Source: Diabrotica undecimpunctata (Eukaryota; Arthropoda; Insecta; Coleoptera; Chrysomelidae). Taken from it: DNA of 64,000 nt. A program made the translations under genes and the position numbers. The notes beneath the pieces are model-generated. The model did not search any database. It saw only the letters and a program-made list of their open reading frames with translations, and was not told where the DNA came from. The stretch is taken from positions 7,734,185 through 7,798,184 of the forward strand of contig NC_092810.1 of NCBI RefSeq assembly GCF_040954645.1. The letters run 5' to 3'. Shown piece after piece: positions 9,503-20,578 of this stretch (position 1 is its first letter; the number at the start of each line of letters is the position of its first letter).

Positions 9503-10876
9503 CTAAAAAGGATCGTCAGAGTCTTCTGAAGTCGAATCGTTCCCAGGTTGGATAACTATTGGTGCTATTGCCGGTAAAACAGGATATTCGTTTTCTATTT
9601 TTAAAACATGAGCTTCGCAATTTTTCCACACATCGCTATTAATGCCACTAATTACTTCTCGAATATTCTCAATGGCCACTGCGCTTAATGTTAGTGACTG
9701 ATTATATGTTCGCAATCGTTTTTTTACGGTACCCCAAACCATTCCAATTGGATTAAAAATGCAATAGTATGGGGGTAATCGCAAAAGAGTATGGCCGTGC
9801 CTGCTGCAAATGGTGTCAATAACGTATTCGTTTTTAAAATTCCGACTTTTGATCATTCTAATTAATTCTTTCTTTACTGGAATCTTTTTAGGAACAGTGA
9901 TGTTTTTAAGTTGCATAAATTTTAAAATTTCGTCCTTTTTCGTGTTATTATTAGGTATTTTATTTAATATGCGGGAATGATACGACGCATTATCCATAAC
10001 AATCACTGAATTCGGCGGAATATTGGGCAAGAGTTGTTCAACAAACCACTTTTCAAATAAATCGGCTGTCATATCTTCGTGATAATCGGCAGAAGACTTT
10101 GTTATATTTTTGGCCGACAATAGCAATGCATTAAATACAAAACCATCTTTGCTTCCGGCATGAAGAATAATAACACGTTTTCCTCGTGAACACGGTGTAT
10201 TTAACGCACACTTGTTTGTGTTGTCAACCCAGCCGTACTTGACAACATCATGCGTATCGAACCAGGTTTCGTCTAAATAGATTATGTTTCTGTTTGAATT
10301 ACGATACTGTTTTATTTTACTCAAATATTCTCGTCGAAGTTCAACAATACGCCGAGATTCCATTATTACCATTCGATTATCTAATTTCTTATATTTAAAT
10401 CCACAACTTATCAAAATCTCGCGCAGTGTTTCCAAAGATGTATAATTATATTCAGGGAAATCTCTCAATTTTTCACGAATCAGTTCTAAAGTAGGCACTC
10501 TATTTTCTTTGTAAAAATTGTAAACTGTTCGTTGAATAACGTCTTTTGCAGCAGTGTCAATCCTACCCAATTTTTTATTTGGTCGCTTTCGTTTTAAGGA
10601 ATGATCTGTAACAGTGCCTAATTTAATAATTGTATATATCGTCTTATACCCGATTTTTGTTAATATATGAATTCTCGAAACAATTGCATTATCAGCCATC
10701 CCAATATTTTCTTTTTTCAAACACTCATACATATTTAAAATTATTCTTTGGGATTGTACGTGCAAATCTTTATTTTTTAATTCCGGGCTGTCATTAAAAT
10801 AATTGTCATTATTTATTGATAACACAGAAGTTGATGCATCTTGATCATTCGTTTCAAACGGTCTCCAAAATGCCAT
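9503..10876 (-). pseudogene. IS630/Tc1-like transposase with altered DDE triad
   Basis: Intact 457-codon frame starting MAFWRPFETND, of a long insect Tc1/IS630-type transposase. An N-terminal helix-turn-helix region is followed by the DDE_3-like core. Visible catalytic blocks are IIYLDETWFDTH (first D) and VIVMDNASYHSR (second D). The third block reads FNPIGMVWG, where the family normally has NPIE, so the third acidic residue appears to be replaced by G. The frame is otherwise open, so loss of catalysis may be recent, or the protein may have been kept for DNA binding. No clear flanking inverted repeats were found. A single-base assembly error at this codon is an alternative. Confidence 0.75.
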
Positions 10877-11645
10877 TCTAGAAAAATATAATATTACTTA
10901 TAATTATATCTTATACCTTATAAACCTCCGCCTGTGTTATCTGGTTGCAAAAAGGAATATTTTAGAGTGTCACATACCCAGACACACAGGTGTTGATTAC
11001 GATTTATCGCTTTGCGTTGCGCTGTTGTCATAATGCATGAGTTTAAAATTACTGAATGTAACTTTAATATAACATATTAATATATCTGCAATTTTTCATG
11101 TTTCCAGGTAAGGTATAAAATCAATGAAATTTGGAAAAAAATAATACAATTCTTGTAACCGTTTTTGAGAACTTGGATTCTTAAAAGATGTCTGATTTCT
11201 TAAAAGTCGATCATTATGTCTATAAGAGTATTACCGCTAAATTCACCAACATGGCAACGTCAAGATATATCGAAGGTCCAAATTCTCTCCAGACTACAAT
11301 GTTGCCGATATTCGAAAATTACTTAGAGCATAAGTAATATATAAACGTTCACGGTTGCTTTAATTCATTAGTGAAGAGTCCATGGAAATATTAGTACCTA
11401 GTTAATTAATTTATAGATATATTTTTTGGGAATATGTTCATATCATTTTTTAAGAGTGTCGTTCGTTGACTAGCAATTAAATAATAACGAATAGAGAATA
11501 GAGAATATTTTTTAAATATAACCTTAGGAATTTTAGGAAATATGTCTGACAACCTTGATTTGAAAGGCGGTCTCTTTAATACCAGAATGTGACATGTTTA
11601 TGTTGGAAAATTATTAGTGGATGTACTATACTGTATTTTTATTTA
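10877..11645. other. Noncoding flank of transposase gene
   Basis: AT-rich, no open frame of note and no recognised repeat. It ends at the edge of the 7676-11630 insertion. Confidence 0.4.
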
Positions 11646-12631
11646 TTCGCGATTGACAACAAAGTATCTGACCTCTGGCGGAATAAATTTAAACTACTAT
11701 AAGTGGTATAAACAAACCAGACAGCTGTTGATTTGAATAGAATTATTAAATTTTTTTAGTAAATTTTAGCATTATGACTATGTCACAGTATATTGCTAAA
11801 AAATATTCTTTATAAAGCAATATACTGTGACTACGTTAAAGTATTTTAAATCAAATCGATATTGTTCTGTTCCTCAATGCAATTCAACAATTCAAGATCG
11901 ACAAAAAATATTTCTCTATTTCTCTTTCCTAAACTGGAAAACTTGAGAAAATCAATAAAAAGAAAATACCACTATCATTAAGTCAATAACATACTGAGAA
12001 TACATAATTTATTTTCTTGAATAACAGAAATACAAATACTTACCATGTTGGGATAGTATCGTGAGGTTTTTTCCTCATGATTTATTACGGAATCTTTTAA
12101 AGACAAATCTTTTTTGACAGGTGACTCTCCAAGTTAAGGTTGATTTCATGTAATCAAATGAACTATCTTACAACAAACTCAAAAAGTTATTTATTTATGT
12201 TAATATACAATAAAGTACTTACGTGTCAAAAACTAGTATAAAATAAAAATTAACATATTAAAAACATAAGGCATAATATAAAATAATGCATATACTAGGT
12301 AGTAAGACAAACATTACACAAAACATTATACTCTGGGTTCCCAGGTATACACAAAATAGAATTCTGGATTCATCAATACACAAGCCAGTTCCAAACATTA
12401 AAGTTAAAATTTAAGAATTCATCACTTCACCCTTCAACCAATGGACTCTTTGCTTCACCACAATACTCAAAGATGTCATTAAGACTAATTTTCATTTATA
12501 AATGATAAAATAACTCGTCTTAAACCAAACTATACATGCAAAAGCAATGGTAAACATTAGTTGTTTATACCATTTATATCGGCCATGACACTGCAATCGA
12601 CCTGCCCTCTACATTCAGTTTCAATCGCGAA
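11646..12631. mobile_element. TSD-less TIR element, copy P2 (986 bp)
   Basis: Ends are TTCGCGATTG... and ...CAATCGCGAA. The flanks ...TTTTTATTTA | TTTGTTTATAA join to give exactly the uninterrupted sequence at 26466-26490, so no target bases were duplicated. It has no coding capacity, so it must have been mobilised in trans. It matches the two halves of the element at 32641-36911 in reverse orientation, including the 46-bp hairpin insertion. Confidence 0.8.
11784..11829. mobile_element. 46-bp hairpin micro-insertion in P2
   Basis: CACAGTATATTGC ... GCAATATACTGTG with an AT-rich loop, flanked by ACTATGT and ACTACGT (7-bp duplication, one mismatch). The truncated copy at 1549-1770 has the empty site. 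It may be a very short hAT-like MITE or a deletion derivative of one. Confidence 0.65.
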
Positions 12632-13254
12632 TTTGTTTATAAAGGAATTTTTTGTACAGAATTAAGAGAGGGTGTAAAGTGTAATACTTCCCTTAATCCT
12701 TTTTATGGTGTTCTGTGGCATTAAATGTGAAGCAACATGACATGAGATAAAAATTATGTAACAGCTACAAGTACATGGTTGTATATGTATAATTTCTCAG
12801 TAGTATTAAGGTATTTTTAAATAAAACTAGGAACAAAGAATAAGTGTTTTAATTCACAAAACGACAATCATAACAATAAAAGGAAAAGATGCAGAGTATA
12901 TAGTTTATACATGTATCTATCATCATTTGACATTATAATCAAATATATTACAAAATAGCTTCCCACCTGACTGCGCTTCTTAGATTAAAAGTTCTGAAAT
13001 CCATCTGCCACAAACACTCAGAAAAGTTAATTTTGATTTATATAATACTACTCAAACATCCAAATTTCCTCTTCTTTCGGTGCCGTCTCTAATGGCCGAA
13101 TATGCAAAAGATTTGACGGAAGTAAATTGGAAACTGCAAGAATTAAGAAAGTAGCAAAAACAATTAAAGGCTTGTGTCTTGTATGTTGTTTCGAATCATA
13201 GGTCAAAGTCAAATTATTTAATAATCATTACATAATAATAATCATTAACAATAT
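12632..13254. other. 3' flank of zinc-finger gene A
   Basis: Duplicated flank, also seen at 26471-26662 with 27475-27925 in B and at 47282-47740 in C. In A the sequence ...TTAAGGTATTTTTAAATAAAAC... (about 12811-12835) is uninterrupted; B carries an RTE-like LINE there. Presumably 3' UTR and intergenic DNA of gene A. Confidence 0.6.
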
Positions 13255-13424
13255 TATAAAACTGCTTAAAACAAATGTCGCATTTGTTTTTGTTCACTGT
13301 GCACTTTCAAATATATTTTTGTGAGAAAACAGCTTAAAACAAATTTCACACTTCTCTAGTGTGCACTCTCAAATGTGTTTTCAAAGTACTTTCTTGACTA
13401 AATTGCTTAAAACAAATTTCACAC
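13255..13424 (-). pseudogene. Relic zinc fingers after the stop of gene A
   Basis: About two to three C2H2 finger remnants continue beyond the stop codon ([15 protein letters not shown] is still readable). A linker two bases shorter than the usual GEKSYK linker turns the frame into GRNC-stop. The later units then carry further stops and a lost linker. They are transcribed only if included in the 3' UTR. Confidence 0.75.
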
Positions 13425-15331
13425 TTAACAGTTTCTTCCAGTGTGCACTCTCAAATGTGTTTTCAAATTACCTGCCCTAGAAAATGGCTTTAAACAAATT
13501 TCGCAGTTGTAGGATTTTTCTCCAGTGTGCACTCTCAAATGTCTTTTCAAATAACTAGCTTGACTAAATTGCTTTAAACAAATTTCACACTTGTAAGATT
13601 TTTCTCCAGTCTGCACTCTCAAATGTGTTTTCAAATTACCTACATGACTAAATTGCTTAAAACAAATTTCACACTTGTAAGATTTTTCTCCAGTGTGCAC
13701 TCTCAAATGTGTTTTCAAAGTACTTGCTTGACTAAATCGCTTAAAACAAATTTCACACATGTAAGATTTTTCTCCAGTGTGCACTCTCAAATGTATATTC
13801 AAATAACCTACTTGACTAAATTGCTTAAAACAAATTTCACACTTGTAAGATTTTTCTCCAGTGTGCACTCGCAAATGTGTTTTTAAATTACCTACTTGAT
13901 TAAATTTCTTACAACAAATTTCACACTTGTAACATTTTTCTCCAGTGTGCACACTCAAATGTGTTTTCAAATTACCTGCCCTAGAAAACGGCTTTAAACA
14001 AATTTCGCATTTGTAGGATTTTTCTCCAGTGTGCACTCGCAAATGTGTTTTCAAATAACTTGCTTGACTAAATTGCTTTAAACAAATTTCGCATTTGTAA
14101 GATATTTCTCCAGTGTGCACTCTCAAATGTGTTTTCAAATAACTTGCTTGACTAAATTGCTTTAAACAAATGTCACACTTGTAAGATTTTTCTCCAGTGT
14201 GCCCTCTCAAATGTGTTTTCAAATTACCTACATGACTATATTGCTTAAAACAAATTTCACACTTGTAAAATTTTTCTCCAGTGTGCACTTTCAAATGTGT
14301 TTTCAAATTACTTGATTGACTAAATTGCTTATAACAAATTTCACACTTGTAAGATTTTTCTCCAGTGTGCACTCTCAAATGTGTTTTCAAATTACTTGAT
14401 TGACTAAATTGCTTATAACAAATTTCACACTTGTAAGATTTTTCTCCAGTGTGCACTCTCAAATGTGTTTTCAAATAACTTGCTTGACTAAATTGCTTAA
14501 AACAAATTTCACACTTGTAGGATTTTTCTCCAGTGTGCACTCTCAAATGTGTTTTCAAAGTTATTGCATGACTAAATTGCTTAAAACAAATTTCACACTT
14601 GTAAGATTTTTCTCCAGTGTGCACTCGCAAATGTGTTTTCAAATTACCTACATGACTAAATTGCTTAAAACAAATTTCACACTTGTAAGATTTTTCTCCA
14701 GTGTGCACTCTCAAATGTGTTTTCAAATTACTTGCTTGACTAAACTGCTTAAAACAAATGTCGCACTTGTAAGATTTTTCTCCAGTGTGCACTCTCAAAT
14801 GTGTTTTCAAAGAATTTGCCCTAGGAAATTGCTTAAAACAAATGTCGCACTTGTAAAATTTTCCTGCAGTGTGCACTCTCAAATGTGTTTTCAAATTACT
14901 TGCTTGACTAAATTGCTTAAAACAAATTTCACACTTGTAAGATTTTTCTCCAGTGTGCACTAGCAAATGTGCTTTCAAATTACCTACTTGACTAAATTGC
15001 TTAAAACAAATTTCACACTTGTAAGATTTTTCTCCAGTGTGCACTCGCAAATGTGCTTTCAAATTACCTACTTGACTAAATTGCTTACAACAAATTTCAC
15101 ACTTGTAACATTTTTCTCCAGTGTGCAATCTCAAATGCCCTTTCAAATAACTTTTGTGAGAAAACTGTTTAAAACAAACTTCACATTTGTAAGGTCTTTG
15201 TCCAATCGCAACTTTCATATTTTTATTTAATGTTCTTTCTTCAGAGTGTTGACTCATATAATTTCCTTTGTAAGATAAATGTTTAATAGGGGTCTCCATA
15301 ATTTCCATTTTGTTTTCGTTTTGTAGATAAC
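13425..15331 (-). CDS. C2H2 zinc-finger gene A, exon 2 (21 fingers)
   Basis: Second and last exon. The acceptor TTTTAG|GTTATC joins exon 1 in phase ([11 protein letters not shown]). A 46-residue lead is followed by 21 tandem 28-residue C2H2 fingers of the type [27 protein letters not shown], ending HTGRNC-stop. Recognition helices are drawn from a small set (QASN, QASY, HVGN, QVGN, RAGN, QSSN). Finger 19 has lost its last zinc ligand (HLRVQ). Fingers 10 and 11 are almost identical, a sign of recent duplication. The expected role is sequence-specific DNA binding in the nucleus; no effector domain is visible. Paralogs B and C have 15 and 23 fingers. Confidence 0.9.
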
Positions 15332-16938
15332 CTAAAACAAACCAACTATAATATACTTAACTATTTGAGAATCAGGGAAAATGAGTTGAATAATCAAATT
15401 AAAGCATAATAAAACCTAAGATGGCAGAAGTAGTAAATGATAGTCAGACCTATTGTCTTTTAATGTGTACTACCTCAATACATTCAATATTGTGCATAAA
15501 GATAGTAGTACAAACGGAGGTACTACACTGACCTTGAAACTTCTATGAGTCACCTTTTTTAACCAGAATTAGAAGAATAGCCTACTTCCGGATTTGTGGA
15601 CTGCACCAGAATTCTCCTTAAAATATGAAATAATGTACTCATTTAACAATGGCCAAGAAGTATAAACCGGTCTCTACAAAGTATTATAAAAGATAAAATA
15701 TATTCAACATTGTGGGATCATTATCATCACTGGCTCGAGAGTCATTTTGTGTCATGGCCTGTTCAAGGATTTTTGTCTATTCTGATTTGTTTAGAGCTTT
15801 TTCCCTGTTTTTTAATTTTTAAGGTTATTATATCATTTTCTATTTATTCTATGTACCTATCTCAGCTTCAGTCTTCCTCTTGTTCTTTTTCCTACTGGTA
15901 CTTGTTTGGTATTTTGCCATCCTCCACTCTTTTCACATGTCCCATCCAACACATCCTATTTTAATAAATATTAGGATATTCGTATCTTGGTATATTTTAT
16001 ACAGTACAAAGTTGTATCTTCTTCGCCAAATTCCATTTTCGTCTGTCTTTTAGAGAATGTCTAGGTTTCTGAACCATATATGAGTACCGGCCTTATTATG
16101 ATTTTTTATATTTGGCATTTTGTTTTTCCTGTAACGTTATTTGATCTTATTTACCTAATTACGCAGTAGTAACATTTAACGACAGTTAAATTGGTTTTTC
16201 GGGCAATGAACATAACCTATAGATATATTTGACATTATGAAATGTAAGCTTAATATACTTCAGTGTTGCCATATACTCAATTAATTCATATTCTCACATA
16301 TAAAATTATGGGCAAGAGCACTTAATATAAGTATACGAAAATAAAATTTAAAACAAACAAGAACGTGAAAAATACATTATACAATTAAAAGCATAAAATT
16401 ACACCTATAAATATTATAAAATAAAATTATATCTTGCATTTAAAAATTACTTATATATTAAAAACCATTAAAATTATGCCTACAGAAAAAATTAATAGTT
16501 TAGAAACTACAGAATAAAGTAAATTTTAACCATCTGTAGCAATCTAGCAATTCCTGATTTGAGATTTCTGGCTTCATTGCCAAATATATCAGTTTACAAA
16601 ATAATTGACAAAGTCATACTTTATTGATCCTTTAAGACATTTAAAATAGATGTATAGGATACGTCACTACAGGATACAGTATAAAAAACATTAATGTGTA
16701 TAATACAATATTCACAGCGTTCCGGCTTATTACACTAGTACATTTAAATTATATACCTTTTATAAAGGATTTTAATAAATTTTTGTGAGACATGGTATAC
16801 AGCCAACTACAGGAACTTCCTGTTTCCTTGTGGATAATATAAGTATCTTTAATTTTAAAAACTCCTATACTTTATACAAAAAAATATGGCTATAGATCTA
16901 AACTAATAAGGGGGGACTTAAAATGTATTGTTACTAAC
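15332..16938 (-). other. Intron of zinc-finger gene A
   Basis: 1607-bp phase-1 intron with GT donor (GTTAGT at 16938) and AG acceptor (TTTTAG at 15332). It holds an old LINE relic at about 15711-16140. Equivalent introns occur in copies B and C. Confidence 0.8.
15711..16140 (-). pseudogene. RTE-like LINE 3' relic in intron of gene A
   Basis: The minus strand encodes the degraded C-terminal region of a LINE reverse-transcriptase protein: MPNIQNH..., GTHIW, PVGKRTRGRLKL are readable between stops, ending near GATAATGATCC. The same relic sits in the introns of B (30120-30555) and C (50365-50790), so it predates the duplications. The plus-strand open frame at 15710-15964 is its antisense shadow. 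Confidence 0.7.
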
Positions 16939-17173
16939 CTTTTTCAGTTTTTTGGTTTTCTCCAAGTGGGTTAATTTTATTTCCATGTTGTTCTATTTCA
17001 GTATTTACGGGCCGTTTCTTCAAGTCTAAATAATCACATGTGTCATGTGTATTTTGCCTACTAGATTCCTCCTGAATTTCACATTTAAAGTCATCCCAAA
17101 GAGCATCACCCAATTCATTACACTCGATTTCTATTTTACACGGTTCCTCGCTAATTTCTTGTTTTACTTCCAT
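16939..17173 (-). CDS. C2H2 zinc-finger gene A, exon 1
   Basis: 235 bp encoding [16 protein letters not shown]... to EKG, donor AAAAAG|GTTAGT, spliced in phase to 15331. Acidic, with no known effector domain. An upstream in-frame ATG ([12 protein letters not shown], to 17209) is possible, but copy C has a stop in that extension, so I choose the inner ATG. Differs from copies 0 and C by R in KKRPVN. Confidence 0.85.
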
Positions 17174-17355
17174 GTGATTGTACTTGATTTTTTGTATACC
17201 AATAATCATTTTACATCCAAAACGCTAAATTAGAGACATTTTTCATGTTTGGATTTGGTTCCAGTGAAGATAGCATCAAACGTCAAACCTCAAAGTAGCT
17301 GTTCTGTCAATTAAGTTTCACAGAACAAAATATTTCGTTGATAGGTGCTATCAAA

Positions 17356-17371
17356 AGACGCTTAAGCGTCT
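17356..17371. repeat. 16-bp palindrome upstream of gene A
   Basis: AGACGCTTAAGCGTCT, about 183 bp upstream of the start codon; same position as in copies 0 and B. Confidence 0.6.
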
Positions 17372-17877
17372 ATTGTATTTGTTATATAATGTATTGTAAT
17401 GTAATTGTAATGTAATGTATTTGTAATATATTATTTACTATTATAATGTATTTGTTATGCTTCAAATACAAAGAGAGAGAAAGCTTTTAAATTTTAAAAA
17501 GTACATGGTCTGAACCCTAAAACCACCAGTTGCCAGATTTCTTTTTAACTATATTATTTATACTCCCATTTTACTATTTACTTACTATAAAAATTCGGAT
17601 AATGAATGTAATGATTTTTCAAGGCTGTGGCCTATTTTATGGGAAGCAAAGTAATCTAGACACGCTTTACACTAGGTATTTTAAAGGTTTAACAAGAAAC
17701 TACGTACTTAAACAATAACAATAATAGTTCCTTTTTTAATTCGTTCTGACCAGCTGAGTACATCGTTTTTTAAATGTAGTTCTGAACGGTGACCAGGTGA
17801 CTGCCATGTCACTCGCTTCAGCAGTACAGTCAACCCAAGTGTGGCAGGCGGTTAAGTGTCAAACGATACAATATATA
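17372..17877. other. Duplicated noncoding flank upstream of gene A
   Basis: AT-rich sequence shared with 32434-32640 plus 36912-37066 (unit B, split by the element at 32641) and with 52500-52892 (unit C). Parts resemble the interior of the MITE at 768-1352 (accaccagttgccagat; gaacggtgaccaggtgac), so it may be a decayed relative. No gene seen. Confidence 0.45.
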
Positions 17878-17879
17878 TA

Positions 17880-20197
17880 CAGGGTGGTCCTTAAGTAATT
17901 GAACAAACAGAAACCGTAGATTCCGCACTTGAAAATATTACGATTTAAGCCAACTTGCTTTAATAAAATGTTGATATTAAGAAAGATACAGGGTGTTAAA
18001 GTGGAAATTTAAAATTTTATTTTTCGGTATAACTTTTACGTTTGTAAATATTTTTGGACAAAAATTTACAGTTGGATGCTTTTGAGTAGGATAAAGTATA
18101 ATTTTATACTTACTTTAATGTAACTAATAGAGGGCGCCACATATGCCACATGTGTGACATAAATTTGCGCTTAACTTTGTTACTTTTTAAGCTAGCTCTA
18201 TTTGTGTTAAAAAATATTAAAGATACATTATTTTTATAAAGAAAATGTATACTTGTTAGTAACCTGAAAATTCAATCGTTTTCGAGATAAATGCATTTTA
18301 TAAGTCAGCTGCACAATAATTCTTAGTTTGATATTTGTGCGGTAAAGCACTGAGTACCTGTAGATAAGCATAATTCATAGTTTATTCTTATTAAAACAAC
18401 TCAAAGATAATAATGTAACATCACAAAAGGCTTTGTTATGGGCGCTAAATGTCTTATTGGAGAAAAGATATTTCATCTTCTTCTTCAGGTGCCGTGTCCG
18501 TATTCAGACGTTGGCCGTCATCATGTTTACAATTTCCCTTTGCTATCGCTTCTGAAGTTTCTATAATGGCGTTGTATTACTTTTTTTCTATTGTAAAATG
18601 CTAAAAACCCAAAATATGTGGTTTATGCAAGATGGTACACTACCACATTCTAGAGAGAAGGCAGTTAGAACATACTTAAATACAACTTTTCTGAACGTTG
18701 GATTGGTCGTGGTAGTCATATTCCTTGGCAATGTGGTGAGATATTGATATAATTATTTAATTCATAAAAAATCCGAAAAGAATACTTGTTGTTGATTACG
18801 TAAATTGTTTACCAATTTTTATTAGAACCAATAGAAACTAAAGCACAGGCATTGAATAACACCTATGTGTCCTGTTTCATAATACTTTTGCTACAAATCT
18901 AACCTGAAAGACTCAGCATTTTTACAAAAGCATCATCGTTGTCCTAATAACCGATATTGCTATAAATATAGTAAACACACAGGCAATTTAGTTTAGCATA
19001 ATATGAGTTCGTTAGTAAATCATGATAGTCCATTTGTTCGAGATGTAATTATAGTTACTCGTAAGCTGTAACGTAATCATATAAATAAGTAATGTCATCG
19101 ATAGGTTATTTCGTATGTATATAAGTAACCAATGAACGAGATACATCACATTTTAATACATTATTTAACTTATGCGACAAATAATATGTAGTTCCATAAT
19201 ATACCATAAGATTTGGATATGTATCCAAAATAATATATTCACCCATTATACATTATAGCCACCACGTATCCCCGAATTTAATCCGCTAGATTTTGGTGTA
19301 TGGGGCACATAAAAACAACGTGTCTATAAGAATCCCATACACATTCGCAACCAAGTGTGGGAAGAAATAAATACTGCAGCAGTTTCTTTAGAACCAATGA
19401 TAATATTTAATATGAGACGATCTTTTATGGAATATATTGACAAATGAATTAAAGAAAATGGTGGACATATCGAACACTAACTTTGCCAAAAAGTTATGTT
19501 ATTTAGTTTATCTATTTCTTAATTGGGTTTGTAAACAAAATATTTTGATTTTGGCTTTAATTTAACATAAAACGTAAAATGTTTGATGTAAAATCCTATT
19601 ATTCTGTTATTTTGTCAAATCCTATTATTAATTATCCTGCTGATATATTTATTTTATTTAATATTTCGTTAACTATTAACTTTAGTTAAAGGTATTTTAT
19701 ACCAAAATTCAGAAATATTAATGTTTTTATCTATTTTTTCTTCGTTGCCTGGAATAATTGCCTTAGATCAAAATTATGCAGCGATTTTTAAAATGCGATT
19801 ATCTCAAAAACTGTTGAGTTTTGAAGTTATTAACAAGTATACCTTTTTTTTGTAGAAATAATGTATCTTTAATATTTTTTATCCCAAATACAGGTAACTT
19901 AAAGAGCAAAAAAGTTAAGTGCAAATTTCTACCACATATGTGGCATACGTGGCGCCCTCTATCAGTTACATCAAATTATAATTTCTCATATTTAAAGGTA
20001 CCTATTTGTAAATTTTCATACATAAATATTTACAAACGTATAAGTTATAGCGAAAAATAAAATTTTAATTTTACACTTTAACACCCTGTATCTTTCTTAA
20101 TATCAACATTTTATTAAAGCAATTTGGCTTAGATCGTAATATTTTAAAGTGTAGAATCTACTGTTTCTTTTTGTACAATTACTTAAGGACCACCCTG
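17880..20197 (+). mobile_element. T1: Tc1/mariner-like element with long inverted arms
   Basis: 2318 bp, with ends CAGGGTGGTCCTTAAGTAATTG and its complement, and TA duplicated at both sides. The arms are about 430 bp and imperfect (roughly 80 percent by eye), with an internal repeat of the CAGGGTG motif about 110 bp in. The interior keeps a decayed transposase on the plus strand, interrupted by about 530 bp of unrelated DNA (about 18732-19260). Confidence 0.8.
18595..19462 (+). pseudogene. Decayed transposase in T1
   Basis: Two readable pieces. About 18610-18735 gives MWFMQDGTLPHSREKAVRTY (second catalytic D block). About 19265-19455 gives IPEFNPLDFGVWGT and, after a stop, NQVWEEINTAAVSLEPM. 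These match the C-terminal half of the WFxQDGAPPH type of Tc1/mariner transposases. An insertion of about 530 bp splits the gene between the block ending SHIPWQ and the block PPRIPEF. Several stops; dead. Confidence 0.7.
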
Positions 20198-20333
20198 TAT
20201 ATACAGTCTAGGTAAAACTTTATGGTCGGTATGTATCTTACGTGAGATGGAGTGAGAAACACCTATTTAAAAAGAGAGGTATATGTCAGCCCATTATATC
20301 GTCGAAATAGCATTAGTGGGACTAAGAATGGAA

Positions 20334-20336
<3 letters not shown>
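20198..20336. other. Short unassigned spacer
   Basis: No open frame or repeat recognised. Lies between T1 and a (TA)n block. Confidence 0.5.

Positions 20337-20578
<242 letters not shown>

Larger units (their letters stand above)
7676..11630. mobile_element. 3.95-kb insertion flanked by TA, composite
   Basis: Unit B keeps the uninterrupted site (catatcaggta|ctgtatttt at 26454-26473), so this block was inserted, with TA repeated at both edges (7674-7675 and 11629-11630). I see no convincing inverted repeats at its edges. It contains a hammerhead-like motif, a (TA)n tract, and one transposase gene in an otherwise AT-rich noncoding stretch. A Tc1-like end (..GTGACACACTG|TA) is visible at about 9427-9437. 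It is probably several insertions rather than one element. Confidence 0.55.

Noticed and set aside
7676..11630. Single Tc1-like element spanning the whole insertion
   Set aside because: TA is present at both edges, but the inner sequences (TACTTTTTCC against TAGTACATCC) are not convincing inverted repeats, and another Tc1-like end lies inside.
14400..14963. Plus-strand repetitive open frame ([20 protein letters not shown]...)
   Set aside because: It is the antisense of the zinc-finger array. The same shadow appears opposite all three arrays because the 28-codon unit has no stop in that frame.
13425..15308. CRISPR-like array (84-bp periodic repeats)
   Set aside because: The period equals 28 codons of a C2H2 finger and the repeats are coding. 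The genome is eukaryotic.
15710..15964. Plus-strand open frames in the introns (15710, 30294, 50527)
   Set aside because: They lie antisense to the ancestral LINE relic and recur only because the intron is duplicated.
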